Positions 33,529-45,706 of a stretch of DNA of 64,000 nt are shown one piece after another. The DNA comes from Staphylotrichum longicolle (Eukaryota; Ascomycota; Sordariomycetes; Sordariales; Chaetomiaceae). The stretch spans positions 1,612,001-1,676,000 of the forward strand of contig JAHCVI010000002.1 in NCBI GenBank assembly GCA_019096155.1. The letters run 5' to 3'. A model generated the notes under the pieces. The model worked only from the letters and a program-made list of their open reading frames with translations, did no database searches and was not told the origin of the DNA. The position numbers were made by a program, and so were the translations under genes. Position 1 is the stretch's first letter, and each line of letters starts with the position of its first letter.

Positions 33529-35084
33529 ATGGGGTTTGCAACAGCCCTCGAACCTCGATTCCGCTCGGCCATCCCAGACACACCACCCGAGGTACTCACG
33601 CCAGACTCGGCCTCCTTTCCGTTGCGGCAGTCTGAGGAGAGGTCGTGGAATCCGCGAGCTCCTCCATCCCCTCCTATGTCCAACTATGACCCAACCATCA
33701 AGGCAAACGACATGGCGTCGTCCCGCAAGGGGTCGGAGGAGACTTCAACAACCACCCGCAGGGACTCTGGCCCGGAGCAGAGTGCACCACGGCAACAGCT
33801 TCCATCCCTAACCAGCCTCTTTGGTCCTCCGTCACAAATCCCCCCGCTTCAGTCGCCCTTCTCAGAACGACCAGGTGCCTATTCGGCATCCTCGCCCCTT
33901 GACCATCCCCTCAGGCCCACTACGGGCTCGTCCTCGTACTTTCCCTCATCGATGACTTCGGCATCACAACCTCGGAGTTTGTTGGACCCAAGGTTTCAGG
34001 AGCGCCCGCAAATTCCGTCGCTCTCGCGCGTATTCCCGGGGCCGCTGTCGCCCATACCACGACAGGAGCAAAGGCACGACGGGCGCCCCGAATACAACTC
34101 AGGGACCCAGTGGTCAACACAGCATGAAGCAAGCCGGGAGTACTCACTCGGCAGCCGCGATCATCACCAGTTTTACCCGCCAGCCTTGGATCGGTACACT
34201 CACCTGCCAGGCGCCCGGGAGGAGGGCCGGAGAACGGATTTCCGGGACCAGCTGGCGCCCCAGATTTCGACACACAACCCCCCTGCGACCCCAACAAGCA
34301 GCGTTGGCTCGGAGGCTCCGCCGGCGAAGGACGGACTGGGGCCCAAGATCTGGACGGGGACGCATTTTCTGCCACGATTTGTCCGGGCAGCCGAAGTCCC
34401 CGGCGAGGGTATGTGCTATTTCTACGACGATGGGAGCCACTGCAAGACCGTGATCGATGGGGAGGCCGTCAACGCGCACTGGGGCGTGACGAAGGCCGGG
34501 AAGCCGAGGAAGAGGCTGGCGATCGCCTGCGTCACTTGCCGGGAGAAGAAGATCAAGTGTGATCCAGACTATCCGCGGTGTGTCCAGTGCGAGAAGTTTG
34601 GCCGGGTCTGCAAGTTCAAGAATGCGTAAGTGGCCCGTGTTTTCGTGCCAGATCGTCTATTTTCTGATATTGACCACCATGCTATAGTCCTCGAGGCGGC
34701 CATAACACATCCCCGTCGACGCCTCCGGCCGAGCTCGACGACATGCGGCGGCTCGGCGGAATCCCGCGACCGCCGACAGACCACACCCGGCCCAGCAGCC
34801 ACTCGAGCGGATCGGTCTCGCCGCGAACCGCGCTTCGTCGTGCGAGCCCTGACCCGGCAAGTGTTGGTCCGCGGAAGCAGGCCCGTGTGGGCTACGAGCA
34901 CTACAGCCCAACGGCAGGACGACAATCGCCGATGGTACCATCGCCAGAGACGAGCCGGCCTGCTTACTCATGGCGGCAGCCCGAATCGTTGCCTCGGATT
35001 CACGATGATGTCTTGCGACGCGCTTGGCAACCAGACCCGTATGTCCGCGAAGACGTGCACAGGCTGGGTCCGGAACAGCGCTGA
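33529..35084 (+). CDS. Zn2Cys6 transcription regulator with the zinc cluster in its C-terminal part
   Basis: Exons 33529-34625 and 34688-35084 give 497 residues (62-nt intron, GTAAGT donor). The first 290 residues are Ser/Pro/Arg-rich and disordered. A compact block (about 295-333: GEGMCYFYDDGSHC, VNAHWGVTKAGKPRKR) leads directly into a perfect binuclear cluster, C334-x2-C337-x6-C344-x6-C351-x2-C354-x6-C361 (CVTCREKKIKC...CVQCEKFGRVC). A further 135 residues, Ser/Pro/Arg-rich, follow. There is no fungal-specific middle-homology domain of the usual type, and the zinc cluster is not N-terminal as in most members. It is presumably a nuclear DNA-binding regulator; targets are unknown. The start at 33529 is the first in-frame ATG. 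The very long upstream intergenic region suggests complex regulation. Confidence 0.88.
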
Positions 35085-37200
35085 CAGACGTTCCAGAAGG
35101 CCTGATGCTCGTGTATAAGAGGCTCGTCGGCTTCGCTGCCCGTCGCCTGTATATCAGGGCCCGGATAAGCTTGCGCAAGCAAGTTGTTCACGGCCTTGCG
35201 AGGTGGGCGCCACGACAGACGGTTTGATGCATGGATGCCTCGAAGCGGCTTTGGACCACGACTTGTCACAGCAACAAAAGCAGCCTTGGTTGCAGGCTGG
35301 CGCCCGATTGTGTTTCAGGATGGGGTACGGTGTGGGGGTACAGGACAAGGATAAAGAGGGCAAGCTTTCAGCCGAGGCCAAGTATCGACGACGGGCCCGA
35401 CGATGAAGACACTCCTGGTAATGCGACGGACGGAGACGCGCACGACGAAACGGCCGACTATTTACAACCTAGATACAGCCAACCGTGAGGGGATAATACG
35501 GAGGGAGTTTTGGGAACATGTTCACGGATACTGGACGGACGGGTGGGCAGGGCAGGCGGGGTTTCTTCTTTTCTGCTTCCTTACCTTTTGCTTCACACTT
35601 TGTTTTTTCTGTTGATATATTTGCTGTATTGTTACGGGGTGGGTTGGTTGGTTCAGCATCATTGCATTATCAGTACGGCGTTTGGGTTGCTTTTTGGATA
35701 TTCGTCGCGGGGGCGGTCTCCAAAAGGGGGAGGCAGAAGTGAGAGGGGAGAAGAGAGGGGTTCAACAGTTTCTTGTCTATACCGTCCAACCATCTGTTTC
35801 AGATGCCTGTATTCATCTATACCCTGTGTTTACTCTTTTCTGTCAAGGAAACCAAATCACCATGATTCTGTGCTTGACTTGTCATGGTGGGCATGGTGTG
35901 ATCGTGCTGGTAAATATTCTTCGATGACCCTGTCCCCATCGCCTCGGTCGACGGAAACGTCCAGATGCGCGCATTTTGCAACTATTGTATTGTTTCTGAG
36001 ACCGGTGAACGTGTCATCACTCTTTGGCCCGAGCCGGGGATGGATTCCTCCTTCCTCCCTCCTCCCTGGCCCCTCCCGCGCAACAATGCCCTGTCTCCTG
36101 CGCCAACAAAGACCAATATTTTTCGGGCAGCTTCCTAGTCCATACAAGTCACGTACAAAAACACAATGAAATTCTCGGCGTGCTTGGCCCAACGGGGAAA
36201 GTCCAAGCGTGGGTGCAGATTCGATTTTTCCTTGTTGAAACCCTGGTGTTGGTCGGTAACGTTATCGGCAGCTCTGCGGCGCGGGCTGCAGCGGTTTTGC
36301 TTCTTTTTGACACTTGCCTCGCCAGGGCTTTTGTTGCGGTTGGCATGTGGCATTCAGCAGTGGGGCCATTGGGGGTGCATTGGGGGGCCTTTCTCTTGGC
36401 GTGAGATGAGGTGAGGTTCCATGGTGCTTCTGGAAGGATTCCGTTCTTGGAGGGGTCTTCAATGTTGCGAGGGAGGGCGTGGATTTGAGATCGCACAATG
36501 GGGGGTGGATCTAGCTCAACGGTCACCTCTCGTCGATTTTGGCCGGCGCTCACTTCATGTGGAAACATGTCAGCGGGACGACTCCCAGCCTGCTTGCCAA
36601 AGAACGACAACCACCTGCACCAATTCCTGATCGCACCGCAAAAAGTACCGGGCTTTGCATCTCGCAGCAAAGAAATAGGGCCTTTCGTCAGCCTTGGTTC
36701 TCGCGCAAAAGTACTGCCCAGTCAGTTCAGTCAGCCGCCACATTTTGGTTTATTTTCACTGCGTTGCTTGGCCCATTGCATCGATTCGACAGCAACCGCA
36801 GCCACCGCAGCCGCCGGTCAGGTTATCTCCGACCCTGAGTTTCCGATTTGACGTCGAGGGGATCTTGTGTTTTGCGCGAAGGAACGACGAACGAGGTGGC
36901 GCGGGCAAAGGAAGCACAAGCGCGTGGACCGCGACAAATCACGAGCTGCGGACCACGACAAAAGCTCCAAAGATAGCAAAGCAGTCTTCTCCTGTCTGTG
37001 GGTGGTGGCCACATTGAGGTGGTTGGCGGCTGCTTACAGCGTCGTCTATTGCACGGCGCCCAGTCACGTCAGAGAGGGTTGTTTGTTTTGGGTGGGGGGC
37101 ATGAGGATGGACGGTTATCTGCGGGGTTCAAGTTCATGACGCTCTCGCATTGAGGAGTGTGTGTGCGTGTGAGAGACAAGAGACACAGTTGGTCACAACC
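35085..37200. other. Intergenic, 2.1 kb
   Basis: This is the 3' flank of the Zn2Cys6 gene and the promoter of the WDR83 gene. T-rich stretches at 35570-35640 could belong to the 3' UTR. I see no gene. Confidence 0.45.
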
Positions 37201-38666
37201 ATGAGCCAGCGCACGGCTAGGTTTCCCACGCGGCCTGTGGCCCAGCTGCTTGGGTCGAGTGGTAGGTTGTCCTCCTGTTGGACGGGAGATGTGTTTGGTG
37301 TTTGCTACTTCCCTTCTCTCGCATGATTCCATGATCATGCGCGCTGGAATGGCGTCTTGGGCTATGCAGAGTCAATCAATGGCTGCTGTGAGCCTGGCGA
37401 CCTTATTAGGGGGTGGCCGTCTCACCAGCTGCTGCCATGGACTGCTAAGCCAGCGGGTAATGCATGACTTGAGCCTCACTTCCCTTCGCCCCCCTTTCCC
37501 CAACCCCCCTTAACCGCACACCCTACACACCCTTGTACGCTGATCTCACACCAAACCTCGTCTTACAGCCTCGCACAACACCCAGCTAACACCCTTCTCC
37601 CAGGCCCCGTCCACGCCGTAACTTACTCCGCCTCACCCGGCACCTACATCCTCACCGGCTCCTCCGACCGCTCCATCCGCCTCTACAACCCATCCTCCCA
37701 CCACCGTTCCCGTGAACAACAACAGCAACAGCATCAGCCCCCGGCCCCAACCACCACCCCCCCAAGCAATCCCCACCGGCAAGCTCATCAAACCTACACC
37801 TCCCCGCCTACGCGGTGCTCTCCCTCGCCATCTCCGCCTCCAACGCGACCTTCTGCTCGGCCGGCGGCGACCGCGCCGTCCTCCTCTGGGACGTGGCCAC
37901 GGCCCAGACGCTGCGGCGCTTCGGCTCCGCCTCGACCGCCCACTCCCACGCGGGCGCGTCAACGCCGTGTGCTTCGCCGGCGCCGACGACGCGCTCGTGG
38001 TGTCGGGCGGGCTGGACTGCTCGGTGCGCGTCTGGGACGTCCGTTCCAACGCGGCCAGGCCGGTGCAGGTCCTGGGCGAGGCGCGGGACGCCGTGACGTG
38101 CCTCGCCGTGGCGGACGGGGAGATCGTCGCGGGCAGCGTGGACGGGCGCGTCAGGGCGTACGACGTGCGCATGGGCCGGTGCGTGGTGGACACGTTCCCG
38201 GGCAGCGTGACGAGCGTGGCGCTGGCGCGGGACGGGCGGACGATGCTCGTGGGGTCGCTGGATAGCAAGGTGCGGCTGATGGATCGGCGGGACGGGGTGT
38301 GCCTCAGGGCGTTTGGGGAGGCCGGGTGGAGGAACGAGGAGCTGAGGGTGCAGAGCGTGTTTGGGGGCGGGGAGAGGTTCGTGGTGGTAGGGGACGAGAT
38401 GACCGGGTCTGGGCCTGGATCCGCGGTGGCTGGGGGGGAGGGGAGGGAGGGTGTGGGCGTGGGACGTGTTGACGGGGAAGCTGATTGCTACAGTGCCCGT
38501 CCCGTGGGGCGGGGGCGAGGGCCGGAAAAAAGTGGTTGGGAGGGATGGGAAGGAAAAGGAACGGAAGAACGTGGTGAGCTGCATCGCTTGGAAAGATGGG
38601 GGATTTGGGGACCAGTTCTGTGTTGGCGGCACATCTGGAGTGGTCACGGTGTTTGGTGAAGGGTGA
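37201..38666 (+). CDS. WDR83/MORG1-type WD40 protein gene, reading frame broken several times
   Basis: Exon 1 (37201-37261) begins MSQRTARFPTRPVAQLLG. A 342-nt intron with donor GTAGGT and acceptor CTAAC...CCCAG joins it in phase to GPVHAVTYSASPGTYILTGSSDRS at 37604. WD40 blades then follow in changing frames: LSLAISASNATFCSAGGDRA, then RVNAVCFAGADDALVVSGGLD through a long block to VVVGDEMTG, then VWAWDVLTGKLIATVPVPWG and a final blade ending GGTSGVVTVFGEG. Frame changes fall near 37755-37790, 37805, 37961 and in a G-rich run at 38425-38447. Each can be mended by one base and none is bounded by splice sites. The family is a small seven-blade propeller linked to MAPK scaffolding and the spliceosome. 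It is either a decaying gene or one hit by assembly indels; conserved blades favour the latter. Confidence 0.72.
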
Positions 38667-38971
38667 GGGGTCAGGGAGGCATAATCGTCACGTTCTGACG
38701 GCCAAGCCAGCTTTTGATGATAAGGGACAGAACTACCCTGGCTCTAAGAGGCTTGGAGGTATACGACGCTGTCCCTTCAGAAACACTGAAAACGCATCCT
38801 TCTAGTTCCCGCCATCCATGGTCACTTGACTCGTTAACCTAAAGCATCAAACCCAAAACACTTTACCACCTGCGCCAGACACCTCGTCGTTCCCAATGCT
38901 ATAGCTGTCCAAAACCTGCCGCTGGGCCGTAACAATATAGGTACACATTCAAGCTGACCGCTCCAGAAAGT

Positions 38972-40340
38972 TCAGCCCATGCCGACGTACTTGAACCAGT
39001 TGGGCCGGCAGTCTTCCTTGTACAGGAACGGCTCGCCGTCGGTGAGGAGGCCGGTCACGCAGCCGTGGCACTTGGGCGAGTTGGGGCAGTTGAAGAATGG
39101 GATGTGCTGGTAGCCAATGTCGCGGAACCTGCGTCTGTCAGTCGACAAAATGAAAACAAGGTCGTGTGTCAAGGCACCCACCAATGAATGCGGTTCTTGT
39201 CCTCAAACAAGCCGAGGGCAATGCTGTGGACGGGGGCGTCACCCCAGCGCTCGTAGAAGAAGCCACCGGCGCGGTCGAGGTGGTTAAAGTAGTCCTCGTA
39301 GGCCTTGCTCCGCCAGAAGCTCATGTCGGCAATCTCAAAGTTGCTCCAGAAGTGGCAGGTCGAGTAGCCGTTGGCCTTGGCATTGTGCTCGGGGCGGCGG
39401 GTCTTGTCGGTCAGCCAGTCCATGGCGTTGTTCTCGTGCAGGTGCTCGGGGTGCTCGGCGATGAACTTCTCGGTCTCGGGCCAGAGCGTGGGGATCGACT
39501 GAGGCGAGTCGTACAGGTTGATGGTGAAGCCGTACGTCTTGTTGTTGTCCTGCATGTAGCGGAAGACGTCGTAGTCGACGTCGCAGAAGAAGTGCACCTT
39601 GGGCTCGACGCGCCAGTAGTATTGCATGTCGGCCAGCGCTGGGTGCTTGTAGAACAGCCCGCTGTTCCAGCGGCACATCTGGTGGTACGACACCATGTCG
39701 GCGTACTGCACGTCTTGCTCCTTGAGGATCTTGGCCGACTCGACAAACAGGTCGTTGTTGATCCACGACGGCACCTCCCAATGCTCATCGGGGATGATTT
39801 CTGCCTCCCGTCAGCCCTTTGCCTCACACCCACCACCTAGCATTGCAAGCTCCGAGAAATCGTACCGTATCTGCATTCGGCCTTGGTCGCAGCCTGCGTC
39901 TTCTTCTTGAACTCGGCAGAGAAGGGGACGTCGTTAAAGAAGGTCCAGGGGTAGTTGAACTTGTGATTCCAGGTCCGCTCGAGGTCGCGCATGGCCTGCA
40001 CCATGCCGTCCAACTCCTCGTTGCGCACCAGGGCCAACAAGGTGGCGTTGATGCGCGCGGTGCCTGCGGGACCCGGCGCATATTCTTTGGACGCATATGT
40101 GAGGACACCCTCGGGCTCGCCCGTAGCTGGTCGGTGTCAGCGCATGAAGGACAGATGCTGCGAGTGGATGGGTGGGTGGGTGCGCCTACGGTCCATGTTA
40201 GGATCCCGCTCGGCTGTTGCGAAACGGCCGCCACCGGGCCGTACTGGCGATGCTGTCGGCTTGAGGAGCTGCCAGACGAAGAAGCACCACATGACGAGGG
40301 CGGCCAGCCCCAGGGCCCTCACGGGGCGAGCAATCGCCAT
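38972..40340 (-). CDS. Kre2/Mnt1-family alpha-1,2-mannosyltransferase (GT15)
   Basis: Exons 40340-40190, 40126-39866, 39800-39182 and 39128-38972 give 395 residues, all junctions in phase. It is a type II membrane protein: short basic N-terminus, then an anchor (about 8-26, LGLAALVMWCFFVWQLL) and a stem. The GT15 domain covers most of the rest, with RINATLLALVRNEEL, FNYPWTFFNDVPFS, FFCDVDYDVFRYM, STCHFWSNFEIADM (Glu near 293 corresponds to the proposed catalytic Glu of yeast Kre2) and HWFRDIGYQHIPFFNCP. The last is rebuilt only if the third intron starts at GTGGGT. The family adds alpha-1,2-mannose to O- and N-linked glycans in the Golgi. Its 3' end faces the WDR83 gene, about 300 bp away. 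Confidence 0.94.
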
Positions 40341-41052
40341 TGTTCGAGATCCGTTGTGGTTCGGTGGTTTTAGGACGGGTGAGCCGGCATTCAAGCTCCG
40401 CTATTCGGGTGTCGTCATTTACGGATGGGGACGTCGTGTTGCGGGTTCTCGGTCGGGAGTCGGGAGTCTCTGGGGGTGCGGTCGTGTGCGTGTGCGCGTT
40501 GTCGCTGCCGGGGCCCCTCGCGTTGCTTCCAGACAAATTAAAACGGGGCAGTCCCTTGCAACTGGAAACGGGTGCTGGCCAAAATTTTGAAAAGGGGCGG
40601 CACGATTGTCAAGTGCGTTTGATGTCATCTGATCCGCCAAGACGCCAAGACAAGTGGCCCATGCGTCCCGAAGCTTGCTTCTCGATCCCCAGATCCAGCA
40701 GGGGCGCGTTTCGGCGTTGGATTTGTGGGGGAACGGCAGCACCTGCACCCCAAGTTCAGGTTGAGAGAGTAGGAAACCTGACAAATACAGCCACCTACTC
40801 ACTCCATGGACTCAACTTTCTCTTTGGTCTGAATTCTTCCTTCTTGTGTTTCACCTTGGGCGACCACGTACCCTCTGGTCATGACTTTGAAACGCGTCGA
40901 CTCAGCGCGTGTCACCGTCGCGTACGAAGTACAGTGGCTGAAATAGGCACCTAGAAATAGTCAACCGCAGCTGCCCCTGACAGACACGGAACCCCCCGGG
41001 CAACGGCAACTGTCCACCTCAACAGAATGCCCAGGTTGGCAAACCCCGGAAT
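40341..41052. promoter_or_regulatory. Divergent promoter region of the mannosyltransferase and GCP genes
   Basis: These 712 bp separate two divergent start codons. I see no clear TATA box or named operator. Confidence 0.4.
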
Positions 41053-43790
41053 ATGGCACATCTCGCGCAGTTGGGGGCGTTGACCGACGAGCTCGTTGCA
41101 GCCGTCGCTGCCATCCCTGAAGTACGTTTATCTCGGCTATCTTACTACTTAGTAGACTCCTCACCGCTTGGGCTAATGCACTCCAGACTCAACATGAGAG
41201 GCGCACTGCCTGCCGAGAGTCCATCTTGCGCAGTCTGCGCGGCCACTCCTTTACTCGGACAAACCAGTTTGAGGTGGAGGACCGGCTGAACGGACTGGTT
41301 GAACGATTCAGCGTTGTTGGCCGAGATGCCCTCGCCGCGGCTCTGCGCACCCGCTTGGATGCCTTTGAACCGCATCGCAACCAGGCCTCGCCCGAGATCC
41401 TTCACCTGCTTCTGGAACTCGCTGATCAGCCTGCACAAAAGTCCAAGCTTAGCGACTTGGATGCACTTGTTGAGCCTGAAGAGGACGCCCCGCCGCCGTT
41501 AACATGGCGGGACATTGCCCGGGAGGACGGTTGGAAAGATGAAAAGGACATCTGGCAATTTGTCGACTACTCCCCCGGCTCCAGTGACGAGGACGAAGCC
41601 GATGCCGAGTCCGAGGCATCTCTCGAGACCCTCACCACAGCTTCTTCAACCGAGGACAGAGGCCAACGCACCGTCCAGGATTTGGCCGTCAAGCCGCAAG
41701 GGCACGAGTTGTTGCAGCAGATTGAACAAGCTCAGGCGTGGAGATCTGCCTCACCGGCCGATGAACAAGGGAGACCCAAGAAGATTCCCATCACCACCAC
41801 CCAGTTGCTTCGAGAAGGCCTCTTTATGCTCGCCGGTCTTGAAACGAGCATTTTCGACTCGGATTGCAGTCCGCTCGCCAAGTACCAGCTCCAAGGGATC
41901 TCGTGGGATTCATACAGGGCTCTAGTGAGCTCGTTTGCAGAGTGCGGTAGGAAACTCGCACCGCTGCGAGCCTTCGCCACGCTCAAAGAGCAGTCACCCC
42001 TCCTCCAGGTCTTCCAGGCCTGTTTGCAAAAGGCCCTGCATTCCCTGGACCTGCAGCTATCCTCGATGCACACCCGCTTCGTTGCCGTCGAGCAGGACGT
42101 CGTCGTCAGCCTCATGGGAAGTCTTGGCGAACTCAGTTCGACGTTGGCACCACTGTATGCTCTTGCGGACATCGTGCGCCAGGTTCAGGAGGAGCGGAAC
42201 CCTCACGCATTTCGCTATCTTGAACTTCTCTATGACTCTGTTGGGATTGCCCAGCTGCAGGGCAGTCGAGACACATACCGGCTGCTTGGTACCATTTTCC
42301 TTGACTGCTTTCAAGTCTATCTCAAGCCCATACGGCTGTGGATGGAAGAAGGGAGGCTTTTGCCAAGAGACCGGACATTTTTCGTCGCGGAGTCGCCATC
42401 CAAGCTGCCGCTGCCACAGATCTGGAGAGGCCAGTTTAATCTACTGCGCTCCCCTGAGGGCAACCTCCACGCGCCGCGTTTTCTCAAGCCTGCGATCCAC
42501 CGCATATTCACGGCAGGGCAGAGCATTGTCGTGCTAAAGCATATGAAAAAGCACGAGTCGGCCAGAAAATACCGAGCTTGCGCTGAGCCCAAGATGGACT
42601 TTGCAACGGTCTGTCCGGATGACCTTGACTTCGCACCTTTCAGCGAGCTCTTCAACGGCGCGTTCCAGGCGTGGATTCAAAGCAAACACCACACTGCGTC
42701 TGCAACGCTCCGCGAACTTCTTTTCAGCTCGTACGGCCTGTCTCAGAGTCTGGACGCGCTGGAGCACGTCTATCTAATGTCAGACGGAGCAAAAGCCGAC
42801 GCCTTTGCTTGCTCCATCTTCCGACATCTAGACAATTTCAGCAGCAGCTGGCGGGACCGCTTCACGCTGACCGAGATCGCTCAGGAGGCCTTCTCGGCCT
42901 GCGTGGACAGCCACCGCCTCTCCGCTGCCGTCGACTCGCGCGGCCTCGCGCACAGCGCCGTCGCGTCCCGAAGCTCCGTCCGCGTCAGCCTCCCCGCCAT
43001 CCGTCTCACCTACCGCCTCAGCTGGCCGGTGCAGATCGTCGTCCCAGAGGAGGGCATCCAGGGCTATCAGACGATCTTCACCTTCCAACTGCAAGCTCGT
43101 AGGGCCATATCCGTCCTGCGCCGCCCCATCCTCAACTCCCAGCGCGGGTCCGCTGCCATGGCTCGATACTACCTCTTGCGGACCAAGCTCCTCTGGTTCG
43201 CCAACACCATCACAACGTACCTCACCACGCTCGTCCTCGCGCCCAACACCGCCAGACTGCGCGCCGACCTGTGCGAGGCCGCGGACGTCGACGACATGAT
43301 CGCCGCGCACGCGGCGTTTGTCGCCCGCATCGTCAACGAGTCGTGCCACGGGCCGAAGCTGCAGCCCATCCGCGATGCCGTGCTCGACATGTTCGACCTG
43401 GCCATCCGGCTGGCCGACGCGCAGCGGGTCGAGATGGCTAGGGTGGAGGAGGAGGACATGGAGATCTCGCGGTTGTCGGTCATGTCGTCGCCGTTCAAGT
43501 CGCCCGCGAAGGGGAGGGGGGAGAGGAGTAAGCGGAGGAGGCTGATGGAGGAGGAGGATGATGATGAAGAGGAGGGGGAGGAGTTGGTTGGGGAGTGGAT
43601 GGTTAGGAGAGGAGGGGCTGATTCGGGGAAGCCACATGCTGTGCTTCTGAGGGAGTTACATGGTGACTTTGACAGCCACCTGAGGTTCGTGGCTGGAGGG
43701 CTCAGAGGTGTGGCCAGGGCGAGCCGGGAGGAGGCCGCTACCAAGTGGGACTTGTTGGCCGAGATGTTGGAGGTCGGTATCAAGGAATAG
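41053..43790 (+). CDS. Gamma-tubulin complex component, GCP5-like (Spc97/Spc98 family)
   Basis: Exon 1 (41053-41121) and exon 2 (41187-43790), split by a 65-nt intron (GTACGT donor), give 890 residues. The GCP core starts near residue 210 (LLREGLFMLAGLETSIF). The C-terminal GRIP2-type part is clear: SWPVQIVVPEEGIQGYQTIF, YYLLRTKLLWFANTITTYL, DVDDMIAAHAAFVARIV and LQPIRDAVLDMFDLAIRLAD. These are the gamma-tubulin-contact and helical blocks common to all GCPs. An acidic insert (EEEDDDEEEGEE) near residue 810 separates the last helices. N-terminal layout and length suggest GCP5 (S. pombe Mod21) rather than GCP2/3; GCP6 is less likely. The protein would act in microtubule nucleation at spindle pole bodies and other organising centres. 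Confidence 0.88.
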
Positions 43791-43867
43791 ATGTCAAATA
43801 TATTGCTTTATTTAAAGTCTTGCATGCAGCTGGTGAACAAGTCGAATCGTGCTGAAGTTGGTGATTC

Positions 43868-43879
43868 AACCCTAACCCT
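43868..43879. promoter_or_regulatory. Telomere-repeat-like box (AACCCTAACCCT) upstream of YJU2
   Basis: A tandem CCCTAA motif lies about 235 bp upstream of the YJU2 start codon. Tbf1/TRF-like proteins bind such boxes in fungal promoters of RNA-related genes; relevance here is inferred only. Confidence 0.35.
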
Positions 43880-44112
43880 GCAAGTACCTTGGTGGCCAGC
43901 TGATTGGGTGTGTTGCATTTCAGCCTCAGGCGGCATGTGTTCACATGGCTGCCATGCGAGACCCCCAAACTTGGCCCTTCCTTATCGCATCCATTCATCA
44001 GTCCGCCCACCACCCAACCTTGACGACACCGAATCCGACCGCAGATTTCTTGCACTCTCAACAAAAAACTTGCCGTCACCAACCTCGTTAGCCTTCAACC
44101 ACAACCGCCACA

Positions 44113-45140
44113 ATGTCCGAAGCAAAGTCCTCACGTACGGCCCCTCCCCCTCCCCCTCCCCCTCCCTTTTACTCTTACTAACTTATCCCCCTCCCCTCTG
44201 CAGGAAATACTACCCCCCGGACTTCGACCCCTCCCTCGTCGGCCGCGCGCGCAAGCCCAAGGGGGGCTCCGCGGCGCAGCAGGGGCCCAAGGTGCAGACG
44301 GTCCGCCTCATGGCGCCCTTCTCGCTCCGCTGCGTCGCCTGCGGCGAGTACATGTACCGCGGGCGCAAGTTCAACGCGCGCAAGGAGACGCCCCAGGGCG
44401 AGAAGTACCTCGGCATCCAGCTCTACCGCTTCTACATACGCTGCACGCGGTGCTCGGCCGAGATTGTGTTCCGGACGGACCCCAAGAACCAGGACTACGT
44501 GATGGAGCGGGGCGCGAAGCGGAACACGGATCCCTGGAAGCGCGGGCTGGACGACGGCGGGGAGGCGGAGGAGACGGACGAGCAGCGGCTGGACCGGCTG
44601 GAGCGGGAGATGGCCGAGGCGGAGGGGGAGGAGGAGAGGAACGCCATGGCCGAGCTGGAGGCCAAGACGGAGGACGCGAAGCGGGAGATGGCGGTGGCGG
44701 ACGCGCTGGACGAGATTAGGAGTCGGAATGCGAGGCTGGAGAAGGCGCAGAGGGAGGGCGGCGGGGAGGTGCTGGATGCGGTCGTGGCCGGGGTGGTGAG
44801 GCCCGAGGAGGAGGCGAGGAGGAGGGAGGAGGAAGAGGATGCCGAGGCGGCGAGGAGGGCGTTTGCGTTTGCGAGGCGGCAGGAGATGTTGGAGGAGGTG
44901 ATGGAGGAGGATGGGGAAGGTGGGGGAGGAGAGGGGGTGGTCAACGGGGTGGATGGGGATGGGGGTGGAGGTGCCGGGTCCGGGACGAGCTCGGCGGCGG
45001 CGTCGACGTCCGATTCGAAACCGCCCTCGGCAGCGGCGACACCGGAGATAATGCCGCCCCCGAGCTTCAAACGGCAGGTCAAAAAGAAAAAGGACCACGC
45101 GGCGCTGCTGGGCATCAAAAAGAAGAAGCCCCTCGTCTGA
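44113..45140 (+). CDS. yju2: Yju2/Cwc16 (CCDC94-type) splicing factor, frame break at codon 4
   Basis: Exon 1 begins at 44113 and exon 2 runs 44204-45140; the intron (44135-44203) has donor GTACGG, a CTAAC branch site and a C-rich body. The conserved core KYYPPDFDPS...RLMAPFSLRCVACGEYMYRGRKFN...IRCTRCSAEIVFRTDPKNQDYVME carries the two CxxC zinc pairs of Yju2. A long charged coiled-coil region follows (about 115-240), then a Gly/Ser/Ala linker and a basic tail ending KKKKPLV. Family members start MSERKVL; here ATG-TCC-GAA is followed by GC-AAA-GTC-CTC, one base short, so the start and the rest are out of frame. A rescue without an indel uses a poor GTCCTC donor after 44126. The protein joins the Prp19-associated spliceosome and supports the first step of splicing. 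Confidence 0.9.
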
Positions 45141-45706
45141 GCAGATCCGGATCGACAAAGACACACACACGTGTACGAGAGGGAAGCGATCGGCGCGCTG
45201 TTCATCCGCGGGGTGCGGCATATAGTGAGTCTTGTTCCTGGCCCAGATTGGCCACTTGGGAACACAACGGCTTATTTAGAGTTTTCCAAAGAGCACACAA
45301 CAATATCAACATCACAACCATCGTCAGTTCTTGTGGTGGTAGTAACCGCATATATTCAGGCGCGGCCCAGGAAAATGTTGCTGCCAATCCTGCCCTGACC
45401 CTTCAAACGCCATGCTCGACAAAAGCAAAAAAAGAACAACAAAAGCCCAAGACCGCCTCTGGGCTGAAAGATGCAAACCGGCTGCTGACCTGGAACCGTG
45501 TGCGCCAGCTCACAATGTATGTACATCATGCGTCGTGTGTCTCGTCAATTCCGTCCATCCTCCCCTTTGTGTGCTCTTTGGACTTCATTGTTTCCATCAG
45601 ACCAAAGGTCCATTTTTGAGCAGGACTGCCCCGTTTTATGTTTTCCCAAACGTGGCCGACCTCGACCATGCGCCACTCGCCGCTCGCCGCGCCGCCTCGC
45701 ACAGAA

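Noticed and set aside
44178..45221. 347-codon open frame antisense to YJU2
   Set aside because: Mirror of the repetitive acidic coding sequence (poly-Arg/His/Leu); Yju2 on the other strand is certain.
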